Source: Platerodrilus igneus (lineage: Eukaryota > Arthropoda > Insecta > Coleoptera > Lycidae). From it: a stretch of DNA of 64,000 bases. The stretch's first letter is position 1. Each line of letters begins with the position of its first letter. The notes beneath the pieces were generated by a model. The model saw only the letters and a list, made by a program, of their open reading frames with translations, ran no database searches and was not told the origin of the DNA. Both the position numbers and the translations under genes were made by a program. Below, piece by piece: positions 23,020 through 34,597 of the stretch. The stretch spans positions 2,666,001 to 2,730,000 of the forward strand of contig JARFIW010001491.1 in NCBI GenBank assembly GCA_036346225.1, written 5' to 3'.

Positions 23020-25440
23020 TTAGAGAGCAAGGAAATGCGACCGGCAACTACCATAATTGTACGCATGAGCGTTGTCGGAAACGGGATAATGCTGATAATA
23101 TGGCCGAATGTGATAAATGTCTGCGATGGTACCATTTTCAATGTGCAGGAGTGAACAACCCGATTGAGAATCGGGACTGGATAAGGAAAAAAACAACGTT
23201 TAAGACTGGGTAGTAAAACATCCAAAATACCCTCCATTGCCCAGTTAGAGCTTAGCCGTGTAGAAGAATTAAAAGATTCAAGAAAATTTTGTAAACAAGA
23301 ATATGAGCTTTTAAAAGGTATTTTTGACTCAGGTAGTGTAACAAAGACACGTTTCAGCTCTGTACCGTCAAGCGACCGAAGAGCCAGAATAAGGCAATGG
23401 GTTGAGAACAACTAGCCAGGGAATTAAATTTGAAAAAGACAACTCAAACAATACCCCAAGTGCGCTTACGAGTGTCCCAGCTATTCTTAAACACATAAAG
23501 CATCACAACGTTCGTTCTTTAAAAGGGCAGAAACCGGAGGCATTGCCACAATATCAAAGTGTTCTCACTACAGACAACCTTGTCGCACGGCAAGTGTTAC
23601 CTAAGTAACTGCCAATTTTCGATGGTCTTAGGAGAGAGCTTTGACCAGTTTCTATAAATAACTATCGCCAAACAACGATGCGCTACAATTTTTCTCAAGA
23701 AGAAAATCTGATTAGGTTACAACGCGCCCAAAAGGGCTCTGCACTTGATGAAGTACGCGGAGTCTGATTAAGACGGCTCCGTGGCGTAGTTAGTATGCGT
23801 ATGACTACTACGCCCAAGGTCTCAGGATCAAATCCCGACACGGTCCGCTTGAAAAATGTTAGGCGAGCACAAAAATACACTCTCGTTCGGATGAGAGGTA
23901 AAATGGAGGTCCCGTGTGTGAGTGATGTCACGCAAGTTAAAGATCTCTACCTTGCTTGGAGCAGCAAGGGTTCGGCAAAATTCCAAATTTTCCAGGTAAA
24001 ACAAAACTCGCTTCCTGGCCAATGTTGTACCTTCGGGTGGAGCATTGGAAAATCACATGTAAGGTCTGCCAATACGAGGCGGCTCCGTGGCGTAGTGGTA
24101 TGTGTGTGACTACTACGCCCAAGGTTCCGGGTTCGAATCCCTACCGCTTGAAAAATGTTAGGCGAGCATTTTTCACAAAAATACACCCTCGTTCGGATGG
24201 GAGGTAAAATGGAGGTCCCGTGTGTCACGCACGTTAGAGATCTTTACCTTGCTTGGAACAACAATGGTTCGGCAAAATTCAAAATTTTTCAGTTTTAAAA
24301 AAAAGCTCGCTTCATGGCCAATGTAGTACCTTCGGGTGGAGCATGTAGGGAGTCTTGATTAACCGGGAAATGGTGGCTAAAACGATCGAAACTATTGAGA
24401 TGATATATGGTCAATCAGAAGCCATTCTCATGGAGTTACAAAGAAAAATAATGTCAATCCCTCCTCAGTTAAAGCGGAGCAGCTCGACCATTTAGTTCAT
24501 TATGCCATCGAAGTTCAGAATTTCTGCGCAATGGTAGAGGCAACCGACTTAGGTAGATATTTACAGAATCTCCTTCTTTTACAGGAGTTGGTTGAAAAAT
24601 TGCCCTCTTATCACAAACTAAATTGGTTCTTTGAGTTTGAAACCGAAGTAAACTTAAAAACCTTTAGTGGATGGTTGATGAATCTGTCTAAGAGGGCTTG
24701 TAGAGCAACATCTACTACAAGGGGAAATGTAAAAGTTAACTTTCAAGGCTACCATTCATTATCAAACATAACAGCTGTTAAAAAAGGGAAGGCATCGCAT
24801 CGCAGTCATGTATGAAATCAAACAACATTTTTTGTTATGAGTCGTCGGCACATAAACTGGAAAACCGAAACATTTCTTAGCTTTTCTCCAAACGACCGCA
24901 AAGAATACGTTGACGCTAATAAGTTGTGCTGTAAATGTCTTAAAAAGCACAAACCAAAATACTGTTGGTCCAAAAAACCTTGCCGTGTTGATAACTGTAT
25001 TCTCTAGCACCATCCATGTCTTCACCCATAGCCATAAACAAACAAGAAAATAAATTAGATGTCCAACAATACATGCATGATAGTCCCCAAGAAGAGCCAT
25101 ACGAAAGATCATTTTATAACATCGCCATACATTCAAACTATTCATCCACATAACCAATTTTGTTTAGAATTTTACCGGTGATACTGTGCAATAATGGAAC
25201 CCGGGTCGAAACCTATGCATTTTTGGATGAAGGTCAAGCTCAACCCTGTTACAAGAAAGCGTTGCGAGGAAACTAAAGCTACAAGGCCTCGCCAGAGAAT
25301 TATGTCTACGGTGGACGGGTGGCGTAACTAGAACAGAAGAGTATTCACAAATTGTCTCCTTTAAAATATGCGGTAAAACCACATATTCAAAAGATTATTT
25401 TATTACCGGAGCCAGAATTGTCCGTCCTCTAGATTTACCA
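23020..25440 (+). pseudogene. BEL/Pao gag with PHD-type finger, knuckles and protease
   Basis: A cysteine-histidine cluster near 23,060-23,170 (CDKCLRWYHFQCAGV) is a PHD-type finger. Such fingers are known at the N-terminus of some insect BEL gags. The gag core lies near 23,200-23,770 and continues after the SINEs at 24,360-24,830 (frame at 24,531-24,815, with LLLLQELVEKLPSYHKLNW). Knuckle-like cysteines (LCCKCLKKHKPKYCW) lie near 24,925. The aspartic protease start is near 25,160-25,330; in a shifted frame it reads TYAFLDEG, the usual BEL variant of the DSG motif. Frameshifts and stops occur throughout. The family call is by motif order and sequence resemblance. Confidence 0.7.
23772..24348 (+). 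mobile_element. Two tandem tRNA-derived SINEs in BEL gag
   Basis: SINE 1 spans 23,774-24,064 and SINE 2 spans 24,078-24,345, in the same orientation, with about 13 bases between them. The pair is flanked by GGAGTCTGATTAA (23,759-23,771) and GGAGTCTTGATTAA (24,349-24,362), one indel apart. SINE 2 has an intact A-box-like TGGCGTAGTGG and B box GGTTCGAATCC. The single outer duplication suggests the pair moved as a dimer. Confidence 0.8.
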
Positions 25441-25502
25441 TTACAGTCATGGTCGAACACTACATGTATGTGTTTCTCTCATCTGGAAAGCTTGCCAATA
25501 AT

Positions 25503-26192
25503 GGAATATGATGGCATCCCATCAGGTAAAGAATTCCGGAGTTAAAATATTCCCCCAGTCGGATTTCCGGGAGGGAACTACTTCGGAGGATGCGATCAGA
25601 AAGCTTAAAAGAATAGCCAGGAAAATTTTGCGAGTCGGAGCGTCGAATGTCAGAAGTATGAAGCAAGTAGGTAAGCTAGAGAGCTTTGGAAATTGAAAAG
25701 GATAGGTTAGAATTAGACATAGGGATCCGCGAAGTTCGGTTGACGGGGGGGATTTTTAAGCGGAGACTTTAAGGTACTTCATACAGGATCAGAGGAAGGA
25801 AATTCGCGTGTGGCCATAGTTATACGAAAAAAGATAGGACACTTTGGAGCACCCATGGTTAGATTAGAATCTAAACCTGTAAATACAGTAATAATACAAG
25901 TATTCATGTCCATCTCTAGCTACAATTAGGAAGAGGTAGAAGCGATCTATAAAGATATCGAAGCCATACTAAAATGCATAAAAGACATGAAAATTTAATA
26001 ATTACGGGAGATTTTAATGCAGTGGTAGGTGAGGGTAGGGATGAAGCTGTAGTAGGCTTATTTAGTTTAGGCACGATAAACGGCAGGGGAAGTAGGCTGG
26101 TAGAATTTTGCGACAAAAACAATTTAACCATCACAAACACATTATTTCAACATCATGCTATAAGTTGATACACGTGGAAGATGCCAGGAGAT
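25503..26192 (+). pseudogene. RTE-like endonuclease fragment
   Basis: It corresponds to the endonuclease of the 13.2-17 kb copy, better preserved. NVRSMKQVGKLESF lies near 25,648, and the catalytic region LIITGDFNAVVGEGRDEAV lies near 25,995 in a 64-residue frame (25,974-26,168). FCDKNNLTITNTLFQHH follows. AP-type endonucleases of LINEs nick the target. The frame is broken several times before 25,974 and ends at the solo LTR. Confidence 0.75.
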
Positions 26193-26711
26193 TGTTATAA
26201 TTACGCGGCATATTCATCCGCCATTTTGTAACATATACCGACCACGTTTTGCCGGGTGATGCAATCGCTATCTAAGTCAAATTTACATGCGCAATTTAAG
26301 TAAAATCAAATTACTCATGTGATGGATATTTCGGAACTTAATCTCAGGATCCAGCTGTGATTCGTGGGTTACGCCATGTTGACCATGAAATTGCCATCTG
26401 TCCTAACGTAACTTTTATTACACTCGTAGGGGTCGGAAGGAATAGGTAACAGGTACAAATAAGGCAAGGTACATAGAACCTGCATACCTATTTCTAAAGA
26501 AAAAACACACCACCCAGATCGTTATTGCCTGGTCCAGGTCTCGTCGTTTAATCCCTACTTTGGACACCTGCGCACATCCGCATTCTTTCTGCGCAGACGC
26601 GACTGTCAGCGATGACGGAAGTTAACGTTATTAATTTAAAAATACGCGGCAATTGACTAACAAATTATATCTAAAACTAAAAATGCTACATAGCCAGTTT
26701 GGCATGTAACA
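26193..26711. mobile_element. Solo LTR, 519 bp
   Basis: It starts TGTTATAAT and ends CATGTAACA, with a perfect 4-bp duplication AGAT (26,189-26,192 and 26,712-26,715). Removing it restores the LINE sequence. It is not coding. Confidence 0.75.
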
Positions 26712-26876
26712 AGATATAGGAAGATATCAAATAGATTACATTCTTGTCAAACAACGGTTTAGGAATCAAGTAAAATACTTTAGAAGTTACCCAGAAGCAG
26801 ATATAGACACTGACTACAACATCGTAGTTATGAACGCTGCGCTTAAAATTTGAAAAAACTTAACAGAAAGAAGCAC

Positions 26877-28633
26877 TGTAACAATTTTATTTTAGCAGTA
26901 AAAGAACCTATTCATTAAACGTACAATGAATATTGAAATACCTTTATTAACTAAAATAAAGATTCGAGTAACAATCAAATTTTTATAGTATTACTATATC
27001 TAGGATTAGTAGTCTATTTGTTTCGGAGTTCGGTGCAATTCCACAGCCACTGGCGCGCGCGTGAGAGGTTCGAGAACCCCACTTATGATCCTCCCACCAT
27101 GCAAGAACGCAGCGAGGGCACTCGTCGATAGTTAAAAGCAGCGTGAAGATGCATTCAAAAAGAATGGCGAGTGACCTCCGGGTCGCCTTATTTTGGTGAA
27201 ACACTTCCTGAGTAACGCGCAACGACATGTCAGAAACCGCAACAATACGTCAGAAATTGCAACGATAAATTAGAAACCGCACGACCACTTCGAAGTTATA
27301 ATTTAGAAACTTTAACTTATGGATTACGCAATGAAAGATTATATTTGTAAATAAAATTAGACAACGGAGGAGTACGCTATGAAGTAATGCTGCCGTGAAC
27401 CAATGTGAGAAATCCGCTTCGCTCCTACATCTGTATTAAAGCATGGAAAACAAGCATATTTAGCTGCAGGCCCCGCACTGCGAAGTTGTTTCCATTGCAA
27501 CCAAAGACGACAGCCGGTTTTGGGTTCGTAATAGAATTAAGAATTTCCTCAGTACTTCCTTCTGAAAGTACATTATTTCATTTTGTTTGTTGGATGTACA
27601 AAATTGTTATTCAGTTTACCTGTGATTAGGCTGGTTTTCCCCAGTATCGGGTTTGATTTCACTTAGTTCCGTAAATATGTGACTACACGTGGCTACAACG
27701 TTAATTAACAGCTGCTATTACGTCACCTGTTTGTTTGAACAATGCCGTCAACAATTGCACAATGGCTAACAGATGTTTAGCATTACAGTACTACCACTTT
27801 TGATAAAAATAGAGAATATCTTGGTGATTCTTTTGACTTCAGACTAATTTTAATTTTGTTAAATTAATGAGAAAATTTCGTATATTCATTTGTAAGTGAC
27901 CTACACAGATCTGGTTGGGTTATAAAAAAAAAAACCTTAATATTGTTAGTTACACTGAACTGTAATATATTTGAGTAAGGATCAGTTGATAAACCTTACA
28001 ACAATTTTGCAAGAATATCAAACATTTATTTTATTTAATTATAATGAAATTTTATTTACTGAAACAAAGAAAATTCTTTCTAGTAAATTAATAATCTACA
28101 TTTAAAGTTTTTTATTCTGATCTAGTTTGATCAGACCTGATAAACAAAAGACAGCAAGAGTTAAATTTTTATGATTCCAGTATGTAAGAAATATTCTCAA
28201 TGCATTTTAGGTATACTTGAGGGACGCAAATAGTGTTCCCATTTTTTTTAGGTGACTTAACTATTATTCTTTCTTACAGGAGCAGTGTCTTATTCTGTTA
28301 AGACAAGTTTGTATGTCAGCGAAGGCGATCTTTTTTTCTTTGGGTCTCCAAGTCCGCCCTTAGAAATTTGCTATGCCATTAATATAAATCAATCTGGACT
28401 TGGTGGCGCCTGTTTGTTTTAGTTTGAGTGTGACCCCCACAGATTTCGACTTACCCCCCCATTGCTCATAGCTCTACCCAAGGAATAGACCCCTAGTTAC
28501 GTCGGAAGATTTAGTTTTGCAGACACCTAACTTGAAGCATGGTGTTAATAAGGTTTCACTAGCGCCCATGCGTGTGGCGAGTTGAAGCCACTAGTAGTAG
28601 TAGTGTCAGCCCTAGCAAAAAAAATATGTAGCA
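26877..28633 (+). repeat. 5' LTR of the gypsy-type element (1,757 bp)
   Basis: It starts TGTAACAATTT and ends ATGTAGCA. It is nearly identical to 32,220-33,968. The short frames it holds recur in the other LTR only because the repeats are recent duplicates. Confidence 0.9.
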
Positions 28634-28635
28634 CT

Positions 28636-28655
28636 AGCGCCCAACGCTTGGGGCG
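28636..28655 (+). promoter_or_regulatory. Primer-binding site-like segment
   Basis: AGCGCCCAACGCTTGGGG follows the LTR end by two bases and resembles the common TGGCGCCCAACG primer-binding site. It is also the first unit of the tandem array that follows. Confidence 0.5.
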
Positions 28656-29182
28656 TCGAAATTTGTTTGTCCAACGCTTGGGGCGTCGAAATTTGTTTGT
28701 TCAACGCTTGGGGCGTCGAAATTTGTTTATTCAACGAGTGATTCGTCGAAATTCGTTCGTTCATAATTTAATTTAGCTCGAAATTTGTTTGTTCATAATT
28801 TGATTTACCTCGAAACTTGTTTGTTCAAAATTAATTTTACTTCGAGATTCGTTCGTTTAAAAATTATTTTTACTCTGAAACTTGTTTGTTCAAAAATAAT
28901 TTTACTTTGAAATTGTCTGTTCAAAATTTATTTTTGCTTCCAAATTTGTTTGTTCGGGATTGATTTAGCTTCGAATTTGTTTGTTCAAAATTTATTTTGC
29001 TTCGAAATTTGTTTGTTCAAAAATTGTTTTACTTCGAAATTAGTTTGTTCGAAAAGTAATTTGCTTCGAAATTTGTTAGCTCAAAATTTATTTTGCTTTG
29101 AAATCTATTTGTCCAAAAATTATTTTGCGTCGAAATTTGTTTGCTTAAAGTCTATTTGACATTTAGATTTGTTTGTTCGCTT
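28641..29182 (+). repeat. Tandem array of about 17 units of 30-33 bp
   Basis: The first three units read CAACGCTTGGGGCGTCGAAA followed by TTTGTTTGTT and are almost identical. Later units drift to CAAAATTTATTTTGCTTCGA followed by the same TTTGTTTGTT end. The array begins at the primer-binding site, so that site appears multiplied. The 64- and 69-residue frames across it are repeats, not genes. Confidence 0.8.
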
Positions 29183-30079
29183 TTGATAAAAGATTGGTTG
29201 TAACGTTAAACCACAGTCAATCAATTAATTAACTTAGTTAAATTTATTTTAACTTTCATTCTATTTTGACCCAATATAATTTTTTTGATATTGTTTTGGC
29301 AAAATTATTTTACCAAAAACACCTCTTAATTTTTACCTTTAGTGGTACGAATTTGTTTTGATCATTTTTGTAAGGTTCAGATCATTTAGATCTTTCAGTT
29401 TGATTCCATTAGGCTTTTGTAATCATGTCGGATATTCCGAATTGTTTGTCTGCTTAAAGAAGAACGGGAGTAGAGAGTGAGAAACCAGTTTTGAGGAAAA
29501 TTTTAGGAAGACTGTCAGCTAAAGAAGCTGATAAGCCTGTTGTTTGATTTGTTTGAGTCAATAAAGAACATCTTTGTCGAAATTTGATGATAAGGCTAGA
29601 GATTCTATTTTGAAGGTACATTGGAGTGAGCTGTCGTTGTGTCGTTTGAAAATTGCTCTTGTGCATAAGCACGTTTTTGATTTTGTTAGCAGATTTTGTT
29701 TAGATCGGCATTGCAACGCAATTTAGTCTAGGCGGAACTTGTCGTCGTGGTTGGTCGCTCAGCAGTATGTCAGTCCAGACGAGACTCAGGAAGGGTTGGT
29801 CGCTCGGCATTGCGTAAGTCTAGACGAGACTCGAGGTGAGTTAGGCGCTCTAGAATTTTTTTTGCATCTTTTTTTGATTTGATGTAAATTTTGGTATTGT
29901 TAGTCTAGGTGAGACTCGTAGAGGGTTTGTCACTCTAGCATATTTAGGCGTTGTGAAGCATTGTTGTTGTTTCGACAGTTCGATTGGTAGTAGGATGAGA
30001 GTGTACCCGAACACTGATTTTTTTGTTAGCTATCGTCGTGATTAGTTTTTTTATTGATGATTCATAAGCAGGTAAATGG
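29183..30079 (+). other. Gypsy-type leader and possible gag start
   Basis: An ATG near 29,425 opens MSDIPNCLSA, and a lysine/serine-rich frame with stops follows to about 29,540. It could be the gag N-terminus before a deletion. The rest, to 30,079, is GT-rich and shows repeats of TTGGTCGCTC and CTAGACGAGACTC-like words. Confidence 0.4.
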
Positions 30080-30900
30080 CTTTTGGTTGTTTGTGACTGG
30101 TTCTCGAAGTATTCGATTTTGCAACCTTTACGTAGTGCCACGGCACATTTGATCGAGAAATTTTGGAGGAAAAAGTATTTTGTCTATGGAGTACCACAGT
30201 TTGTTATTTGTGATAATGGTCCACAATTAATTGGACGTATTTTAAAGCTTTGTGTGCAAGGTACGAAATTCAAAAGATTTGGTATAATGCTGTTTATGCT
30301 CCCCAATGCAATTTTGTGGAAAGAATCAATAAGACAGTTGGTACAGCAATCCGTTCATACGTAGAAGAACATGATACGTGGGATATGGAGATATCAAAGA
30401 TCCAATACGCAATCAACTCAGCAAAACATGAGTCCACCAACTATTCGCCAAATTTTTTAGTTTTGGTCGTCAGGTACCTTTAAGTGGAAAAGCTTATAAT
30501 GATAATTTTATACCGGGTGAAGATGTTGATGTCGTCTCCAGTAGTAGACCTTCTTATGTTTTGGATCGTCAACCTTTGTTTGATATTTTGGAAATGTCCG
30601 TGAAAATTTGCATGTAGCTTATCAACGTTCGAGTAAACGCTACAATCTTAGAAGAAGAGACATTTCATTCTGAGTCGGAGAAAGTGTTTGGAGAGCTAAT
30701 AAGGTCCTCTCGAGTGCTAGTGATAAATTTTCCGCTAAGTTAGCCCCTAAGTTCGTTATGAGTAAAGTTCGGAAAAACATTCCAATTTAGTATATGAGTT
30801 AGAGAACGAAGATGGGACAAGAGCAGGGAAATGGCACGTAAAAGACTTGAAACCAGTTGAAGCGTCGTATCCAAAGGAAAATGATGATCCTGACGATTAA
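30080..30900 (+). pseudogene. Gypsy-type integrase
   Basis: This is the catalytic core of a Ty3/gypsy integrase, which inserts the cDNA. DWFSKYSILQPLRSATA near 30,095 holds the first aspartate and FVICDNGPQ near 30,200 the second. NFVERINKTVGTAIRSYVE near 30,310 holds the glutamate; it lies in another frame after a shift near 30,255. The C-terminal part (SSKRYNLRRRD, then WHVKDLKPVEAS) runs to a stop at 30,900, again with shifts near 30,470 and 30,590. All three DDE residues remain, but the protein is broken. No RT precedes it. Confidence 0.8.
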
Positions 30901-31390
30901 TTCCGGTCCGATCATCTCTTTGATATTAAGTAATGACGTAGTGGTTTGTTTTGTTTTGTTCCGATTTTTGATTTAGTGTCGTTTCACTAATTTTGAGTAT
31001 TTTATTTGAGAAGTGAAATAAATGGTTTGAGATTTTGTAAATTTTGTAGGTTTGAGGTGTGCCTTGGTGTGCACGCTGGACATTTTGCTCGCGCGTTGCT
31101 CAGAGATGTGTTTGGAGGATGTCTTTGACAGATATCCTTACAATGTAGAAGTAGGTGGGCTATTTAATTGTTGGTCCTGATTTCTACATATCGAGGTAGA
31201 GAGAATATTAGATTATTCTTTCCCTTGTTCCTTTTGACCGTTCGAAGTTCTTTGATTTGATAAGGTCAAAGTTGGCTTGGTGAGTCTCACCATTTGCTCC
31301 ATCACTAATGAGATCAGTTGTTTGTTAGAACTCAGTGATAGGATATTCAGTAGGGTGTAGGATAGTACAGCCCTGACTGGCTCAGTTTTG

Positions 31391-31700
31391 TATTTAAATT
31401 TGTTAAGTAACCTTATGGTTAGGTTACCTTTGTTTTGATTATCTCTTTGTAATAAAGTGATAATACTTTGTATTTGAATTTGATAAGTAACCTTATGGTT
31501 AGGTTACCTTTGTTTTGATCATCTCTTTGCGATGAAGTGATGATATTTTGTATTTGAATTTGATAAGTAACCTTATGGTTAGGTTACCTTTGTTTTGATC
31601 ATCCCTTTGCGATGAGGTGATGATATTTTGTATTTGAATTTGATGAGTAACCTTTTGATTGGGTCGCTTTTGTTTTGATTGTCACTTTGTGATGATGGTG
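31391..31700 (+). repeat. About four tandem units of 80 bp
   Basis: Each unit carries AAGTAACCTTATGGTTAGGT, whose ends pair (GTAACCT and AGGTTAC), followed by TTTGTTTTGAT and ATCTCTTTG. The last unit has diverged. The array lies between integrase and the 3' LTR. Confidence 0.75.
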
Positions 31701-32207
31701 TTTGAATATAGACCTATTAGTAGGGTCTTACTTTTGATTATCACCTTGTAGTGATGATGTTTTGAATAGTTATGCTGTCTTGATGAGGAAGCATTCCTTT
31801 TTTTTGTAGATAGAGCTAAATGAGCTCCTGGAAGTGAAGTTTTTTTTGAAATTAGAAGTAAATCGTAAGTGTTTGATTTTAGGTAAGAAATATTAGCCTT
31901 GTTAGAAGTATGAATCTCAAGTCAGGAAATATTGTAAATTTGAATTTTTTTTGTCCCGTGGAGTGTTTGACATTCTAATTTGACCCCCTCCCAATTTTGA
32001 TTATTACCGATTGTGACTCGATTTTGTCTCCCGATGGACGTCAGGTACACGTAGTTACCAACACACTCATTTGTAAATATTTGTCCCCCATTTGAATAAA
32101 TTTATAAAATTGCATAGTTAGTTAGGAAGGTAGGAAAGGCTAGTATTGTTATAAAAAATTTTTGTATTTGTTATATTTGAAGTTTTTCTAAAAAAATTTT
32201 TTCTTTT

Positions 32208-32219
32208 AGGAAAGGGTAG
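32208..32219 (+). promoter_or_regulatory. Polypurine tract
   Basis: GGAAAGGGTAG directly precedes the 3' LTR. This is where plus-strand priming of an LTR element is expected. Confidence 0.6.
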
Positions 32220-33968
32220 TGTAACAATTTTATTTTAGCAGTAAAGAACCTATTCATTAAACGTACAATGAATATTGAAATACCTTTATTAACTAAAATA
32301 AAGATTCGAGTAACAATCAAATTTTATAGTATTACTATATCTAGGATTAGTAGTCTATTTGTTTCGGAGTTCGGTGCAATTCCACAGCCACTGGCGCGCG
32401 CGTGAGAGGTTCGAGAACCCCACTTATGATCCTCCCACCATGCAAGAACGCAGCGAGGGCACTCGTCGATAGTTAAAAGCAGCGTGAAGATGCATTCAAA
32501 AAGAATGGCGAGTGACCTCCGGGTCGCCTTATTTTGGTGAAACACTTCCTGAGTAACGCGCAACGACATGTCAGAAACCGCAACAATACGTCAGAAATTG
32601 CAACGATAAATTAGAAACCGCACGACCACTTCGAAGTTATAATTTAGAAACTTTAACTTATGGACTACGCAATGAAAGATTATATTTGTAAATAAAATTA
32701 GACAACGGAGGAGTACGCTATGAAGTAATGCTGCCGTGAACCAATGTGAGAAATCCGCTTCGCTCCTACATCTGTATTAAAGCATGGAAAACAAGCATAT
32801 TTAGCTGCAGGCCCCGCACTGCGAAGTTGTTTCCATTGCAACCAAAGACGACAGCCGGTTTTGGGTTCGTAATAGAATTAAGAATTTCCTCAGTACTTCC
32901 TTCTGAAAGTACATTATTTCATTTTGTTTGTTGGATGTACAAAATTGTTATTCAGTTTACCTGTGATTAGGCTGGTTTTCCCCAGTATCGGGTTTGATTT
33001 CACTTAGTTCCGTAAATATGTGACTACACGTGGCTACAACGTTAATTAACAGCTGCTATTACGTCACCTGTTTGTTTGAACAATGCCGTCAACAATTGCA
33101 CAATGGCTAACAGATGTTTAGCATTACAGTACTACCACTTTTGATAAAATTAGAGAATATCTTGGTGATTCTTTTGACTTCAGACTAATTTTAATTTTGT
33201 TAAATTAATGAGAAAATTTCGTATATTCATTTGTAAGTGACCTACACAGATCTGGTTGGGTTATAAAAAAAACCTTAATATTGTTAGTTACACTGAACTG
33301 TAATATATTTGAGTAAGGATCAGTTGATAAACCTTACAACAATTTTGCAAGAATATCAAACATTTATTTTATTTAATTATAATGAAATTTTATTTACTGA
33401 AACAAAGAAAATTCTTTCTAGTAAATTAATAATCTACATTTAAAGTTTTTTATTCTGATCTAGTTTGATCAGACCTGATAAACAAAAGACAGCAAGAGTT
33501 AAATTTTTATGATTCCAGTATGTAAGAAATATTCTCAATGCATTTTAGGTATACTTGAGGACGCAAATAGTGTTCCCATTTTTTTAGGTGACTTAACTAT
33601 TATTCTTTCTTACAGGAGCAGTGTCTTATTCTGTTAAGACAAGTTTGTATGTCAGCGAAGGCGATCTTTTTTCTTTGGGTCTCCAAGTCCGCCCTTAGAA
33701 ATTTGCTATGCCATTAATATAAATCAATCTGGACTTGGTGGCGCCTGTTTGTTTTAGTTTGAGTGTGACCCCCACAGATTTCGACTTACCCCCCCATTGC
33801 TCATAGCTCTACCCAAGGAATAGACCCCTAGTTACGTCGGAAGATTTAGTTTTGCAGACACCTAACTTGAAGCATGGTGTTAATAAGGTTTCACTAGCGC
33901 CCATGCGTGTGGCGAGTTGAAGCCACTAGTAGTAGTAGTGTCAGCCCTAGCAAAAAAAATACGTAGCA
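32220..33968 (+). repeat. 3' LTR of the gypsy-type element (1,749 bp)
   Basis: A near-identical direct copy of 26,877-28,633, ending ACGTAGCA before the GCAC target duplication. Confidence 0.9.
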
Positions 33969-34597
33969 GCACTTCTACTTTGGGAAGCTAAAAGCTAAAG
34001 AGATCCATAAAAAATTTGAAAAAATTCAAATGATGTGCAGAAAGACAATAGGAAAATTTCTGATACTTAGGAAGTAGAAACAGAATGGAACATTAAAACC
34101 TGCCTAGACTTGGCGGCCAGAGTATTCCGGGGTATGCACAAAAAGAAAATAAGAAACCATGGATAACAAAGGATATCCTGAATTTAATAGAAGAAAGACG
34201 AAAGATGGAAATACGTAAGACAGACGAAGCATACAAACTAATTAGAATGAATTTTAGGAATATAAAACCGTATAGCAAAAATATAAGGGGTGTGGAAGGA
34301 GATATCATTATAGAAAATGTAGATAAAGTGATTAGATGGCAAGAATATATGGGGAACTTATATGCAGGACATGAACTAGCAGCACTAGAACAGGAATCAG
34401 ACATTGAAAATGATAACTTGGGATATCCTATACTTAAGAGATGAGTTTGAATTAGCATTAAAGGGTCTGAATAATGGTAAGGCACCGGGTATTAGATAAG
34501 GTGCTAGCAGAAACTGTAAAAACCGCTGGACAAGCAGTAACAGAACGTCTCTTCCAACTTGTAAGCTATATGTATGAGACAGGTGGGATACCCATGC
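33969..34597 (+). pseudogene. RTE-like linker and RT start
   Basis: It continues the LINE after the gypsy-type insertion. A frame at 34,205-34,444 (TDEAYKLIRMNFRNIKPYS) matches the linker near 14,645. Near 34,480-34,590 come the NGKAPG-like region and a stretch matching 14,930-15,020. The sequence switches to the R2-like fragment at 34,598. It is non-functional. Confidence 0.7.

Larger units (their letters stand above)
23020..25497 (+). mobile_element. BEL/Pao LTR retrotransposon, gag-protease part
   Basis: A run of plus-strand gag and protease modules in BEL/Pao order, broken by frameshifts and by two SINEs. No LTR, RT or integrase was found attached. The right side ends at about 25,497, where an RTE-like LINE begins. 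Confidence 0.7.
26877..33968 (+). mobile_element. Gypsy-type LTR retrotransposon, internally deleted
   Basis: Two direct LTRs (26,877-28,633 and 32,220-33,968) bound a short internal region of about 3.6 kb. A perfect 4-bp target duplication GCAC lies at 26,873-26,876 and 33,969-33,972. The LTRs differ mainly by a few single-base and homopolymer changes, so insertion was recent. Inside, a PBS-like segment, a possible gag start and an integrase are seen, but no protease, RT or ribonuclease H. This copy must depend on others. Confidence 0.9.
25503..34597 (+). mobile_element. RTE-like LINE copy, split by two LTR elements
   Basis: Pieces at 25,503-26,192, 26,712-26,876 and 33,969-34,597 join into one LINE sequence matching 13,497-15,030, once the LTR elements at 26,193-26,711 and 26,877-33,968 are removed. 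It is cut on the right by the R2-like fragment at 34,598. Confidence 0.8.

Noticed and set aside
24079..24145. Possible tRNA gene
   Set aside because: A and B boxes are present, but the sequence is the head of a repeated SINE with its body attached.
26983..27629. Two frames (81 and 74 aa) found identically at 26,983-27,629 and 32,324-32,970
   Set aside because: They lie in the two recent LTRs, so identity reflects duplication, not protein conservation.
28641..29182. Regular repeats resembling a CRISPR array
   Set aside because: Units are contiguous without unique spacers, degrade along the array, and lie in a eukaryotic LTR element.
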